Positions 31,157 to 41,407 of a stretch of DNA of 46,546 bases are shown here, one piece after another. The DNA is from Falciphora oryzae. Lineage: Eukaryota > Ascomycota > Sordariomycetes > Magnaporthales > Magnaporthaceae. How positions within the stretch are numbered: position 1 is the stretch's first letter; each line of letters begins with the position of its first letter. Where the stretch lies: positions 1-46,546 of the forward strand of contig JNVV01000103.1 in the NCBI GenBank assembly GCA_000733355.1, in the 5' to 3' direction. A program made the position numbers and the translations under genes. The notes beneath the pieces were generated by a model. The model saw only the letters and a program-made list of their open reading frames with translations, searched no databases and was not told the origin of the DNA.

Positions 31157-33678
31157 ATGGCCCCCCAGTGTACCGTTGAGATGGAGCTATTTAATATTGA
31201 AGCGGAGATGGCCTCTTCCCTCGATGACATGAGCGAGGATGACCTTCGTTCGTTCGCGGGGCTGCACGAAGATCCCGCAAACGATCTCCAAATCGAACTC
31301 TATATTTACGCCTGTTTCCTCATCTTCACGAGAACACGCTCAACAGAACACCTTGAACAAGCCATTCAGCGGACGGAGGGATGGATCGTAGTAACGGCTG
31401 CGGAACACCCAGATCGTGCTCGGCGATTTCGTATTCTCGACATGATGTCGGCCCGGATGAGCCAGCACAGGCTCGCCTTTGGAGACCTTATGTCCATGCT
31501 TTCGGGGATTAGGTGAGCTGCATTATTCTCCAACCCTTGTGAAATCGCCGCGATGCTTCTGGCCTGGCTGCTAACGAGCTAATATCTATTGGTTAAAGGA
31601 TTAGTCAAAAGTTAACCCATGACGAGGCCGGCATCCAAATAAATCTTCTAAGCGATCAAGCGGCGAGACTAGCAGAGAAATATCAGCACACTGGCGGCGT
31701 GAGAGACCTAAATGAGGCTATTCGGGTTATGGAACAAGCAATCGATATGGCAGGACGATACATCTCACCTACCATGTTAAGCAACCTTGGAACCTGGCTC
31801 GGCACGCGATTTGAACGCACTGGTTCGATGGGCGATTTCAACCGTGCCGTTGACGTTGCGACCAAGGCAGTGGACGCCACACCTCAAAACCACCCCGGTC
31901 GCGCTACCATGCTGAACAACCTTGGAAACAGGCTCGGCAGGCGATTTGAGCGCACCGGTTCGATGGACGATTTCGACCGACGGCTCACCTCGTATAGGGA
32001 AGGTTGGAGTTGCCATGCCGCTCCCCCGTCCACTCGCATTCATTTGGCTCGGCTTGCCGCTCGCATTCTCACCTCGCAGCCAAATTGGAAAGAAGCAAGT
32101 CTGCTGCTGCAGGAGGCTGTAAACCTCCTCCCCACTGTAAGCCCACGATCATTAAAGCATACCGATAAGCAGCACATGCTCGCAGACTTCGCTGGCTTGG
32201 CTTCTATGGCAGCGGCCACGTTTTTAAACGCGGGAAAGGAGGCGGGCCATACCCTGCAGCTCCTCGAACTCGGTCGTGGCATCATTGCTGGTCTGCTGAT
32301 GGACATGCGCGGAGACGTTTCGGATCTTAAGCAGAAGCACCCTATTTTGGCAGACGAATTTGTCTCCCTTCGAGACGAGCTGGACTCGCCAGCGGACAGT
32401 CCAACTGTTCCGAGTTCTGGCGATAACACATCTTTTTGGGAATCGCAAGCGAAGCGACGCCGCGACGCGGACCAGAAATTCAGCGAGCTCATTACGAGGA
32501 TTCGTGCTCAGCCTGGATTCCACAACTTTCTTCTTCCGCCGACTGCAGATGAGTTGATGGCTGCAGCAGATCCAGACCTTATTGTCGTCATCAATCTGAG
32601 CTCTTACCGCTGCGACGCGTTCCTCATCCAGCGCGACCGGATCAGGGTGTTGGAACTACCTCGTTTGAAGGTGACAGAAGTCGAACAACGGGCCCGGAGT
32701 TTGCAATCATTTCGCCAAACAGCCTCTTTCGATTTAGCACCACTTCTAAAGTGGCTCTGGGATGTTCTCGGCTGTCCAATTCTAAAGGCTTTAGGATTTG
32801 AAAACCCCGTCTCCGATAACGATTGGCCTCAAGTATGGTGGGTTCCAACCGGAATACTTAGCCAGCTACCACTCCACGCAGCGGGATACCATACGCGGGG
32901 GTCCTTTGAGACAGTTTTCGACAGGGTCATGTCGTCGTACGCCTTATCGGTCAAAGCATTGCTATTTGGGTGCCGTCATCATGTTCGTGAACCGGCAGGA
33001 CCTCGGTCTGACCAAGCTCTCCTCGTTGCTATGCGCGAAACGCCAGGCTCCTCCACTCTTCCATTTGCTGCTGCCGAGGTGGACATGTTGGCCGATTTTT
33101 GCCCGTCGCTCCAATTGACGCCGATTAGACCAGCGCTGCACAAGGACGACGTCCTTAACAACTTGCAGACGTCTAAGATATTCCATTTCGCAGGCCACGG
33201 GCAATCGGATCCAGTGGAACCTTCGCGGAGTTGCTTGCTCCTCAAGGATTGGCAAACCAACCGGCTAACCGTGGGAGACCTCCGCGACCACAGGCTCTAA
33301 GAGAACGCGCCATTTTTTGGATATCTCTCGGCTTGTTCGACCGGAGCCAACGAGGCGGTACAGCTCGCTGACGAGGGAATCCATCTCATCAGCGCCATCC
33401 AACTCGCAGGTTTCCGGCACGTTGTTGGAACGCTCTGGGAAGTATCGGACGAGCACTGTGTTGATGTCGCGAAAGTGTTCTACGAGACGCTGCGTGACAA
33501 AGGGATGACGGACGAGACGGTCTGCCGAGGACTTCATCGAGCTGTTCGAGCGCTGCGTGACGGGCAGATTGGGAAGAGCCAGGCGAGAAAAGGCTTTAGT
33601 GCGGAATCTGGGGGTCCGGGAACGGAAGAGTGCTTGACGAACATGTACTGGATTCCCTACGTTCATTTTGGAGTTTAG
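31157..33678 (+). pseudogene. TPR-CHAT protease-like protein, stop before Cys
   Basis: Exon 1 is 31157-31512 and exon 2 begins at 31599 (86-base intron, GTGAGC, branch GCTAAC, acceptor TTAAAG, phase 2). The N-terminal third has two to three TPR-like units (MLNNLGNRLGRRFERTGSMD). The C-terminal third is a CHAT domain, a caspase/separase-like cysteine peptidase fold: WWVPTGILSQLPLHAAGY, then KIFHFAGHGQSD with the catalytic His. TAA at 33298-33300 interrupts the frame. Beyond it, in the same frame, are ENAPFFGYLSACSTGANEAV with the catalytic Cys, and GFRHVVGTLWEVSDE, to a stop at 33676. Relatives usually have Q before EN, so CAA to TAA at a CpA site explains the break. Without readthrough the product has 688 residues and no active-site Cys. 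TPR-CHAT proteins are candidate cell-death effectors in fungi. Confidence 0.8.
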
Positions 33679-34219
33679 GTTAACAAAACACGGCGACTGG
33701 CTAGGTTTCCCTGCTAGGTGGCTGTGATCAGCAGAATGTAGAACATCAATTCCTAGGGGCAATGAAAAGTCATTGTAAAACGTGCCGTCGCGCGGAATGG
33801 CGCGTGCATCCAGAGGGCTCGGTCGGCGAGGCGGTGGGGCTCGTAGAGCTGGAGCACCAGAGCGAAGTCGACCATCTCGCCGCTCACGGTCGCTCTCCTT
33901 TGCATTGCGAGTTGCAGTAGCAGCGCATGCACCAGACTGTTCCAGGCCGTGTTATGGCGTGGCGTGCCCTCTCGTGCAGCCTTGCCTCACAGAGGGTACT
34001 TGAGCCTCCAATTGAGCCAAAGTGCCGACTTTGGCTTAGTCGTCCTTTTGGTAGCAAGTGGGTGGAGGCTCCTACTGCCGAACCGTGACACGACCCGAAA
34101 AAAACAGACAAGGTTAAGAACCACCTGCCCGAAGGAGCCATAACGGGACGCTGCCGCTGGGCGAACAATACCTCAGTGCGGTGCCCATGCGAACCTCAGT
34201 CTCCGACTCGCATCATCGC
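33679..34219. other. Intergenic stretch after the CHAT gene
   Basis: No domain-bearing frame is present. The 73-residue frame at 33782-34003 is Arg-rich and not supported. Confidence 0.4.
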
Positions 34220-34679
34220 TTAACGCTGGAGTCACAGGCTCAGTCATTATCTGCCCGCCGAGCCTGATCCCGGGGGTCACTGAGTGGCATAAGTTTTTTG
34301 ACAGCGAGGATCCGATCCAGAAGAAGGATCTGGTGCGCATGCGCATTGCCCATGCCGACTTTTACAAAAACTTTGAGCAGCATACGATCCAAAAGAACGA
34401 CCTCTCATCTCTCAATGTCCTATCGATCGCGACACCTCCAGCACCAAGCCCTTCTGCGTTGTTTTCGTCAGCGCAAACAACATCCCGCATCTGCTTAAAG
34501 AGATGGGCTGCAGGGCGCTGCGGGATGTCGATGCCCGCGCTCGACTGGCCCACATGTGTCTCGTTGTCTACGATGAGATCCACAAGCACAAAGGCGCGAC
34601 TGGAAAACAAAGTACTGGACCGACCCAACTCGTGAAGAGGCTCTGCGACGACTGCCGCCCCAACGATGATCAGATATAG
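34220..34679 (+). pseudogene. SNF2-type helicase relic
   Basis: One frame reads GSVIICPPSLIPGVTEWHKF, like the SNF2 helicase stretch that precedes motif Ia. Another frame, 280 bases on, reads ARLAHMCLVVYDEIHKHKGA, like the DEAH-box (DEIHK) stretch. The parts are in order but in different frames with little between them, so this is a decayed fragment. The identification rests on two short motifs only. Confidence 0.4.
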
Positions 34680-35017
34680 ATGAGCATCTGAGCAACGCAC
34701 GCAAGTTGGTGAATGCCTATCTGAAAAGAGAAAACACCCCGTGAGAGCCCCCCTGGATCCCAGACTGGCAGGGTTCTCTGGGGGTCTTGCCTGGGCATGC
34801 CGTCGAGTTAGGGCTTGTCGGGCGCTCTATGCCTATGGGCAGCTTCCCTCATTTTTCCAGGTCCGCTTTCGACCTTGTGCGCTGGTTCCTGTCGCGCTTG
34901 CAAGACGCGTTTGATCAGGTGGCGGAGGCTGCCAGGCGGCAAGGAGCCCGCTTGCCCTTCACGTGGACAACAATAGTTGGCGGAGCTGCTGCCTCCCTTG
35001 CCAAGGCGCCATACGTC

Positions 35018-35026
35018 TATATAAAG
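35018..35026 (+). promoter_or_regulatory. TATA box of the gene at 35128
   Basis: TATATAAAG is followed by a 45-base C/T-rich tract and the ATG at 35128. This is the normal spacing and composition of a fungal core promoter. Confidence 0.6.
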
Positions 35027-35127
35027 GGTTCCTGGCCCCCCTTTTTCAACTTTTTCCTCTTCCTCTTACTCCTCCATCGACTCGTCCCCGCCATCAGAGC
35101 TGGCGCAACACCACCATAAACACAACT

Positions 35128-35814
35128 ATGGACCTTGACGAGGACCGGCCCTACGATCATTTTAGCGGCGACTGGGGCGACTCCTTTGGGCAGTTGCTAT
35201 CCCCCGCTGCCGACCTCGTGCTCGACGACATTGAAAGCCTCGCGGTCCCCAGCGATGGCAATTTCAATTTCGACAGCCTTTTTCCTTCGCGGCACCTCGC
35301 CGCCCCCCTAGTACCCGACGACGCTCCCGATGATTGCAGCATCGATCTTGATGGCCTTATCGACTGGGGCAACTACGAAGCTGAGACAACCCCAGGGCCC
35401 GCTTCGCCTACCCTCCGACGGAACTCGAAAAGCTCGAGCAAGTCTTCATCCAGCCTTCCGCCCGGTACGAACCTGGATACCGAACCTCTGCCAGAGGGGA
35501 CAGAAGGCAGCAGCGATTCGGATAAGGCAAGATTGCCGAGGAATAAGAGAAAAGTGGCTGGGGCAATCACGTCGCCCTCTGTTCCGTCGCGGAAGCGCGG
35601 AAGGGGTGCGAAAACCACAGGAGGCAGGGCGACGAGGGGGGCCGCCAAAGCCAAAAATGGCGTGACTCGGCAGACACGACAGGATAATTCTGTGCTCAAA
35701 GGTATTCTCGGAAGGAGGCGTGGAAACCCGCGTCGCCATGCCCTACTACTGGCCTCAGGCGATAGCGACCATCCCATTAACATTTGCGAACTCGACGCCG
35801 TCAAGCCAGTATAA
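35128..35814 (+). CDS. Unknown acidic-to-basic nuclear-type protein
   Basis: I chose ATG 35128 (acaactATGG) because the TATA box and C/T tract lie just before it; the open frame itself runs further upstream. It encodes 228 residues. The N-terminal 100 residues are acidic (MDLDEDRPYDHFSGDWGDSF, CSIDLDGLIDWGNYEAE), resembling an activation domain. A Ser-rich linker follows, then a Lys/Arg-rich stretch with likely nuclear localisation signals (PRNKRKVAG, PSRKRGRGAK). No DNA-binding fold is recognisable. The layout suggests a nuclear protein, by inference only. Confidence 0.55.
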   Translation: MDLDEDRPYDHFSGDWGDSFGQLLSPAADLVLDDIESLAVPSDGNFNFDSLFPSRHLAAPLVPDDAPDDCSIDLDGLIDWGNYEAETTPGPASPTLRRNSKSSSKSSSSLPPGTNLDTEPLPEGTEGSSDSDKARLPRNKRKVAGAITSPSVPSRKRGRGAKTTGGRATRGAAKAKNGVTRQTRQDNSVLKGILGRRRGNPRRHALLLASGDSDHPINICELDAVKPV

Positions 35815-38195
35815 GGGAGGCCATGTAAATGTATATTAGTAAGGTAGAAGGTTAAATTGGCAAACCCGACGGGAACGTCAACCAACCGGACGGCGGCTAG
35901 CTCGTTGAGGTCCTCGACGAATTTTCACCCGGTGGCCTTGTTCTGACAAAGTTGTCCTAGGCGGACGTAACGTGGGTGGCTTGAGCGCGGAACGAATGAT
36001 ACGATTGCAAAGGCATAGAGGCGCAAATGTAAGCCACAGACCGGAACTTGGGTGGCTGTTTTTGCCGAGGCGCAACCTCCATCGAGACTTTATAAATGGC
36101 GCGTTCCAAAAGAGCGACCGAGTCGACCGTGCCGCAGTCGCGGTAAGGACGGCTGAGGCGGTGGTGGTTCTCCACCTAATTATGCAAACGGCGATGACGC
36201 CGAGGAGACAGCCTCCGAGGGCTCTTTTGACATTGATAACCCCGAGCACATGCAGTATGCCCTGCTGGTGCTTGAGCGCCATTTCAGAAGACGCAGACGA
36301 CCAGGACGCAAGTGGTGCTCTAGACGAGAAGCGCACAAGTGGTGCAGGCCAGCATGCGAGCGCGTTCAAATGGGCAGACGGTTTTCGAAATGGGATGACC
36401 AATCAGCGGCCTGCCGGCGTCGAGGCAAAACGGACGAGGAAATTGCATAGGCCTTGAATCGCACTGTTGGTGCGATATCACAGGGTGGAGGAAGCAGAAA
36501 CTTGGGCTTGTACCTATTTAATACACAAGCTCATATCGACGCAGGTTGCCCGCCGTCCTGACCAGTCCCTTTGCCCGTTCCCGTCGACGGACCACGTGTG
36601 CCCTCTTCATGTTGTGCGGCGGGGTGAAACTAGGCAGGCACAGTTGCTTCCAGGGCGTCGGCATGTCGTTGTGGGGGAATCGCCAGTGGTGGAACGAAGG
36701 AATGATGATATATTTATCTAGGTAGAAAACAACGTTGTCAACTGTACGGGCGTAAATGGCATCCAAAGCTGGAAGAGACCGGGACTGGAAGAGACTGACA
36801 TGATGGGCCACGTCCTTCGACGCAACCCCCCAGCCGCCGCGCCGATGCCAGGCCGAGACTTTGCCCACGAGAACTTCCCGGCCGGTGCCGTGAGGGGTAG
36901 GTACATAGGTAGCGGCCTCCTGATCTCCACATACCAGCCGCGACCAAATAAAACCCCAGCCGGGTTTTGCAGGGGTCGGGCCGTAGCCTTGTCGCACAAA
37001 GTACTAGGCAGCTACCTACCTAAGGTACCTACCAACACAGCTGTGTGCGTTCGCGAGGTGGGTACCTCTGGCCCGCTCGGACAGAAAATTGTCAGATTAA
37101 AAAAGCGTGCAAATCTTTCGGCTCTTCAAATGCAAAAAGGCAACGCGCCGACCGAGGGGTGTTCGGATGTGGCCGGCCTGGGGGTGTTGGAAAGAACTCT
37201 TTTCCACTCCTGGCAATAGGCTGTTCTCCCGCGTAGGTATGACATGCAAATCATACGCCAGCAGCGCAAGGGTGTGGAAAAAGCGCTGGTTGGGAAAACC
37301 CCTCCGACCAGCTGTTGCCACCAGCGTGGCTTTCGCTATCCGACTCCGGTACACGTAGCGCGTAGTCGCGCTCCACGTTACTTCTTACGCGACTTTCCGC
37401 GCGCCCACTGCACTTTTCATTGTATGCGAAGCAGGATTCGCGAAGGCGGCATGTTTCCAGCCGAAAGCCTGGCGTCCAATTACGCATTAGCCTCCACACA
37501 TCTGCAGAGCCTCATGGAGGGGCGTGAATTGTGTAAGCCAGCCCTGGAAGCGGGGTTTGAACGAATGCGGATAAAAGCGGACTTTGGGGTTTTGGTTGAC
37601 GTGCATCCAAGACCAGGGCCCAAAAACCGTCCAGGGTAACCTGACATTTGGAGGCTGCATTGCAGACAGACCGTTTTGTTTGCCGCTAAGCGATTGGACT
37701 GAATCACAGCGGCGAAAACATTGCTCCCAGCCACCCACCTCTTTTTATTTGCAGCTGGAGCTCGGGGGAAAATTAACAGCAAGATGTTTTGAGCCCAAGT
37801 TTGCGGCGTGCAGCTGCGCGGCCAGGCGGCGTCGGACTTCGGGCGTAACGAAACCAGGGCGCACGTTCAGCGCGACCTTGTTGTCAATTGCACTTCATGG
37901 CCCGCACCGCACCCTGCCTCTTTCACCAGCCACCATTTGATTGTCCTTCATCGGCTTTTGGCACAGCTGAAATACGCGGGGCCTTTCCGTTTCGTAAGGC
38001 TAGGAACGATGAGTTTAAGTTCGCTTTTCCTCTCGCCTTTTCCGCAACGTTCCTATTCGCACGACACCAGGCTGTATCGGACATCACCTTGCGACTTCCT
38101 TCGTGAGGCCAAGGGCGAAATAACTAACCCGTCAAGGTATTCGATTTCAAATTACCGACACACAGGCCGCGACAACCTCTTTTGCAGATCTGGAG
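35815..38195. other. About 2.4 kb without a supported gene
   Basis: A frame at 36200-36450 (GSFDIDNPEHMQYALLVLE) looks like protein sequence but lacks a start and a partner exon; it may be a relic. A block near 37370-37420 repeats 29565-29625. Short T-rich and C-rich tracts before 38196 may serve as the promoter of the next gene. Confidence 0.4.
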
Positions 38196-39620
38196 ATGCC
38201 GGCGTCAGCTAGTCCCAGCCCTCCGGCTGGCCAAGATACCCACGCCGCGGCGGCGCCGTGTTTGGCGAATGGAAACTCGTTTCCCCCGCGGACGCGATCG
38301 CCTAGCCGCCCGAGGAGAGCGCATATTTGCCCGGAGCCCGGCTCCCTCTACGACATCATGCGCTCCTATCCTGGCTATCGCCTTTACGTATTACCCATCC
38401 GTTGGACAGACATACACACCGAATCTCTTGGCGTGCGGTTTAAGCAGCAGTCGCCCATCATCTCACCCGAACCCCAGCGCTACCCCAGCATGCCGCCTAC
38501 CCCGTCGCCGGAGCCGTCGGCTGCAGCCAAGCAGCTGTGCGCCAAACTGAACACCTTTATACATAATCCGGTGCTTGCCGACAAGATCCGTGCCCTCAAT
38601 CACCTTTTGTTCGACTTCTACCCCGATATTCCCTGCAAGACCAAAACCTCAAAGGACCTCGATCTCCATTTCGGGACCAAATTCTATCAGAAGGCTGTCA
38701 AAGTGCCCGTCGTATGGAAGCGGGCGGGTTCTCGCCGGAACTCTTCCGCCTCGGCCGCGGCATACACAATATCATCGTCTCAAAAGTCCACCTCTAGTGA
38801 ATGCGGCCTCAACGGCATTCGGGGGGCGAACCAGCACAACGCAAGCAAATTCGCCAGGGACGCGCCTCTGCTCGCTTACATCGACCGCGACCAACTGGCA
38901 TCCGAACGCAGGACTCTTTTCCACGTCTCGCCCGGCCCCTGCAACACGCCTGTCGCCAACCTGCAGAGACTACAGGAAAAAGCTCTCGCCCCGAGCGACC
39001 GGGACTGCGATGCGTATTTTATCACTGTCCTCATTGCACTGGGGCAGGCGCGCTTCTACAGCAAAACCGGCCCCACGAAGTTCAAGCTCTCCCAGTCGGC
39101 GTCGCCTAACATGCCGACCAGTTCCGACAACAGCCAGGACCCCAATCAACCCGATTCGCTTATGAACAATGTCGAGGTGCGCCTCTTCACCTTTGACACC
39201 GACAACGAAGACTTTATTGTGTACACGGCCTCTATCGGGGCAGATTTCCTAGAGGGATTTGCGCAGCCTAGTCGGCGACTGCACCAGGGTCCCGAAGGTG
39301 CTTCGTCGATGCATGTGTCCTACACCAAAGTACCCGCGTGGCCATTATATGGTCTTAAAGAACGGTTAGGCAGGGCACAGGGGGCGGAAATCACGGGCAG
39401 CGAGTTTTCTGCACCCGGCTACGACACCTTCCACACACCTGAAGAGCTTGCAGAGGTAGAAAGGATACGGCGGGAGGAGGAGCTCCGTTATCACGAGCAC
39501 CAAGTCTGGCGGGAGAAGCTACGGTCCAATAGTTCCAGTCAGTGCGGCAAGAAGCGGAGCTCTAGCCGTGGGGGCAGCGGCGCGCCGTCTAAGCGCAGGC
39601 ATACCCGGAGACGGATGTAG
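38196..39620 (+). CDS. Unknown 474-residue fungal protein
   Basis: A single uninterrupted frame from ATG 38196 to TAG gives 474 residues. The first 100 are Pro/Ser-rich. Residues 110-180 form an ordered domain (AKQLCAKLNTFIHNPVLADK, FDFYPDIPCKTKTSKDLDLH). Residues 260-400 form another (DCDAYFITVLIALGQARFYS, VEVRLFTFDTDNEDFIVYTA). A charged coiled-coil-like segment (ELAEVERIRREEELRYHEHQ) and a basic tail (KKRSSSRGG, SKRRHTRRRM) end it. I do not recognise the family. The domain order and long clean frame argue for a functional gene in an otherwise decayed region. The tail suggests a nuclear location. Confidence 0.7.
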   Translation: MPASASPSPPAGQDTHAAAAPCLANGNSFPPRTRSPSRPRRAHICPEPGSLYDIMRSYPGYRLYVLPIRWTDIHTESLGVRFKQQSPIISPEPQRYPSMPPTPSPEPSAAAKQLCAKLNTFIHNPVLADKIRALNHLLFDFYPDIPCKTKTSKDLDLHFGTKFYQKAVKVPVVWKRAGSRRNSSASAAAYTISSSQKSTSSECGLNGIRGANQHNASKFARDAPLLAYIDRDQLASERRTLFHVSPGPCNTPVANLQRLQEKALAPSDRDCDAYFITVLIALGQARFYSKTGPTKFKLSQSASPNMPTSSDNSQDPNQPDSLMNNVEVRLFTFDTDNEDFIVYTASIGADFLEGFAQPSRRLHQGPEGASSMHVSYTKVPAWPLYGLKERLGRAQGAEITGSEFSAPGYDTFHTPEELAEVERIRREEELRYHEHQVWREKLRSNSSSQCGKKRSSSRGGSGAPSKRRHTRRRM

Positions 39621-39699
39621 CGCAGATCTCTGAACGACGCCCCAGTCGATCAATGATCAATGGTAAGCGCTTATAGCCTTGCGTCGGGCGCAAATATCA

Positions 39700-39900
39700 C
39701 GACTTTTTCTATAGCATCATAGCATTTATGCTGTTCTGGTCAGTGGATCTGGCCCGCGACTTTCTCGAAGGACACCAGGATGCTGTTCTCTTGAAGCGAT
39801 ACTTCGTGGTGGGCGGCACCTGCTCGGCTTCCAGCTCCTTGCTCACCCACATCACGCTCCTGGGGTGGCATTCCCTGTGGCGTCGTACCATTGTACTTCG
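39700..39900 (-). pseudogene. Possible LINE endonuclease fragment
   Basis: The minus strand encodes HPRSVMWVSKELEAEQVP, resembling the endonuclease region of fungal Tad-type LINE elements, then loses frame. Only this one motif supports it. Confidence 0.3.
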
Positions 39901-41407
39901 TGTGGCTTTGTTGCATGTTTTGGTTTCGTGGTATTTGCTATAGCATATAATTAAGATAACGTTTAAAGGTGAGAGACAGTAGGCCTTGTCCAGGCAGCCC
40001 AGACGAGACTCTCCGTACAGGAATGCGTGCCGTGGTAGATGTGTTTGGTGTCAAGCTCCGAGGTTCGCATTCCCGGCTGCCCCCTCGAGCTGACGTGTTC
40101 CGTAGCGCAGAGGCAATCTTGCAGGAGAGACGGCCGTCCAGATGAGGGCATATCCATCTGCCCCGCGACTAAGATCTCCCGACTGATTAGCAGCGTGGTG
40201 CGACGGGCAGGGCGGCACGGACCGACCCGCGATCCACATTTATTGTGAAATTTTATTCAACTTCAGTTTACGCAGGTGATGTTATCAAGTCGTGGAGGGC
40301 CAGGTTACCGAGCTTAGTGCGGTAGGCAGCAGGTAAGAGCGAAAGGAAACGTTCGTCGTTGGGTCGAAACGCGTCCGCATTGTCGTCGCCGTGGTCATTC
40401 GGGAGGCAAATGGAGAATGAGGCGACTGTGCGTAATTGTTAGCTCGGCTTGCCAGCTATAACGAACGGTACGATAGATAAACAATTGACTCCGTTGTCTT
40501 TCCACTTCCTCCGTTTCGAGGAACGTTCGATAACGTGCGATATCGACGCGTCAAAGGCCGTTAAGGCGCGACGACAAATCGTTATTGTTTCGTTCTGGGC
40601 GCAACGCGTGCTGTGTCTGCGCGCTGGATTGGACAGGACATGCCGAAACATTTTCGTCAATTTACCGCTCCTTGCGCCGCTGGCCGATCGTCGTGCGTCA
40701 GAACACGACTTGCGGTGCTGCGACGTGGAAATGATTGGCTGTGGATGTGTTTTGGCAGGAGCCACTGCAGCCTCAAGGCTTTGCGGCGTTCAGCTGGCCA
40801 CAGCCCGCTTCGGCGGTGTCTTCCCTTTTTGGTTCGGAGTATGCGAGCTAAGTCTGGCCAGAGATTCCCTCATCCGCAGACCCTGCGTGTGACCTGTTGT
40901 GCCACACCCACAGGAACGCTGTTGCCCCAATGGATTTGCAGGGCAATATCGGCGCGTCCGTAGCCTGCAGCCCGCAGCCCTTCCGATTTGTCTGCCCCGT
41001 CAGCCCGCTCTCGTTGCAGCTTAATTCTGCACCCATCACCCCATGATCCACATTTCGCAGCTCTTCCGGCCCGCTCTCGTTGCAGCATGCGCGCTGGATT
41101 GGACAGGACTTGCCGAGGACATTTTCGTCAATGGCTGGCCGACCAATTTTGTGTCAGAACACACCGCGACTGCGATGTTGCAGCCCGACCTAAGACGTGG
41201 AAATGATTGGCTGTGGATGTGTTGTTGGGCAGGAGCTACTGCAGTCTCAAAAGAATTGTGTGCGGCATTCAGCCGGCCTCAACCCCGCCTTTCCTTTCCT
41301 CCCGACTTCGCATTTTCTCGCACGTTTGCCATTCTCCTTAGAGCGCTAGATTCAGGAGCTAATTCGTCACATGCGATCGCGATTACCTACACTTTGGCCC
41401 GAGCTTT
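39901..41407. other. Non-coding stretch before the sesB-like gene
   Basis: Apart from the duplicated block described separately, no gene or domain is visible. The part nearest 41408 should hold the promoter of the hydrolase gene, but no clear TATA box is seen. Confidence 0.4.
40610..41290 (+). repeat. Direct duplication upstream of the sigma cluster
   Basis: The block 40615-40830 ('gcgctggattggacaggaca') recurs at 41090-41290 ('gcgctggattggacaggact'), and both contain 'cgtggaaatgattggctgtg' exactly. A shorter block ('cccgctctcgttgcagc') is also repeated between them (41001-41020 and 41070-41087). Confidence 0.8.

Noticed and set aside
32040..32492. A 150-codon minus-strand frame inside the CHAT gene
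   Set aside because: It is antisense to well-supported coding sequence and has no domain.
35878..36402. A 174-codon minus-strand frame near 36 kb
   Set aside because: No domain, no promoter context, and it overlaps plus-strand protein-like sequence.
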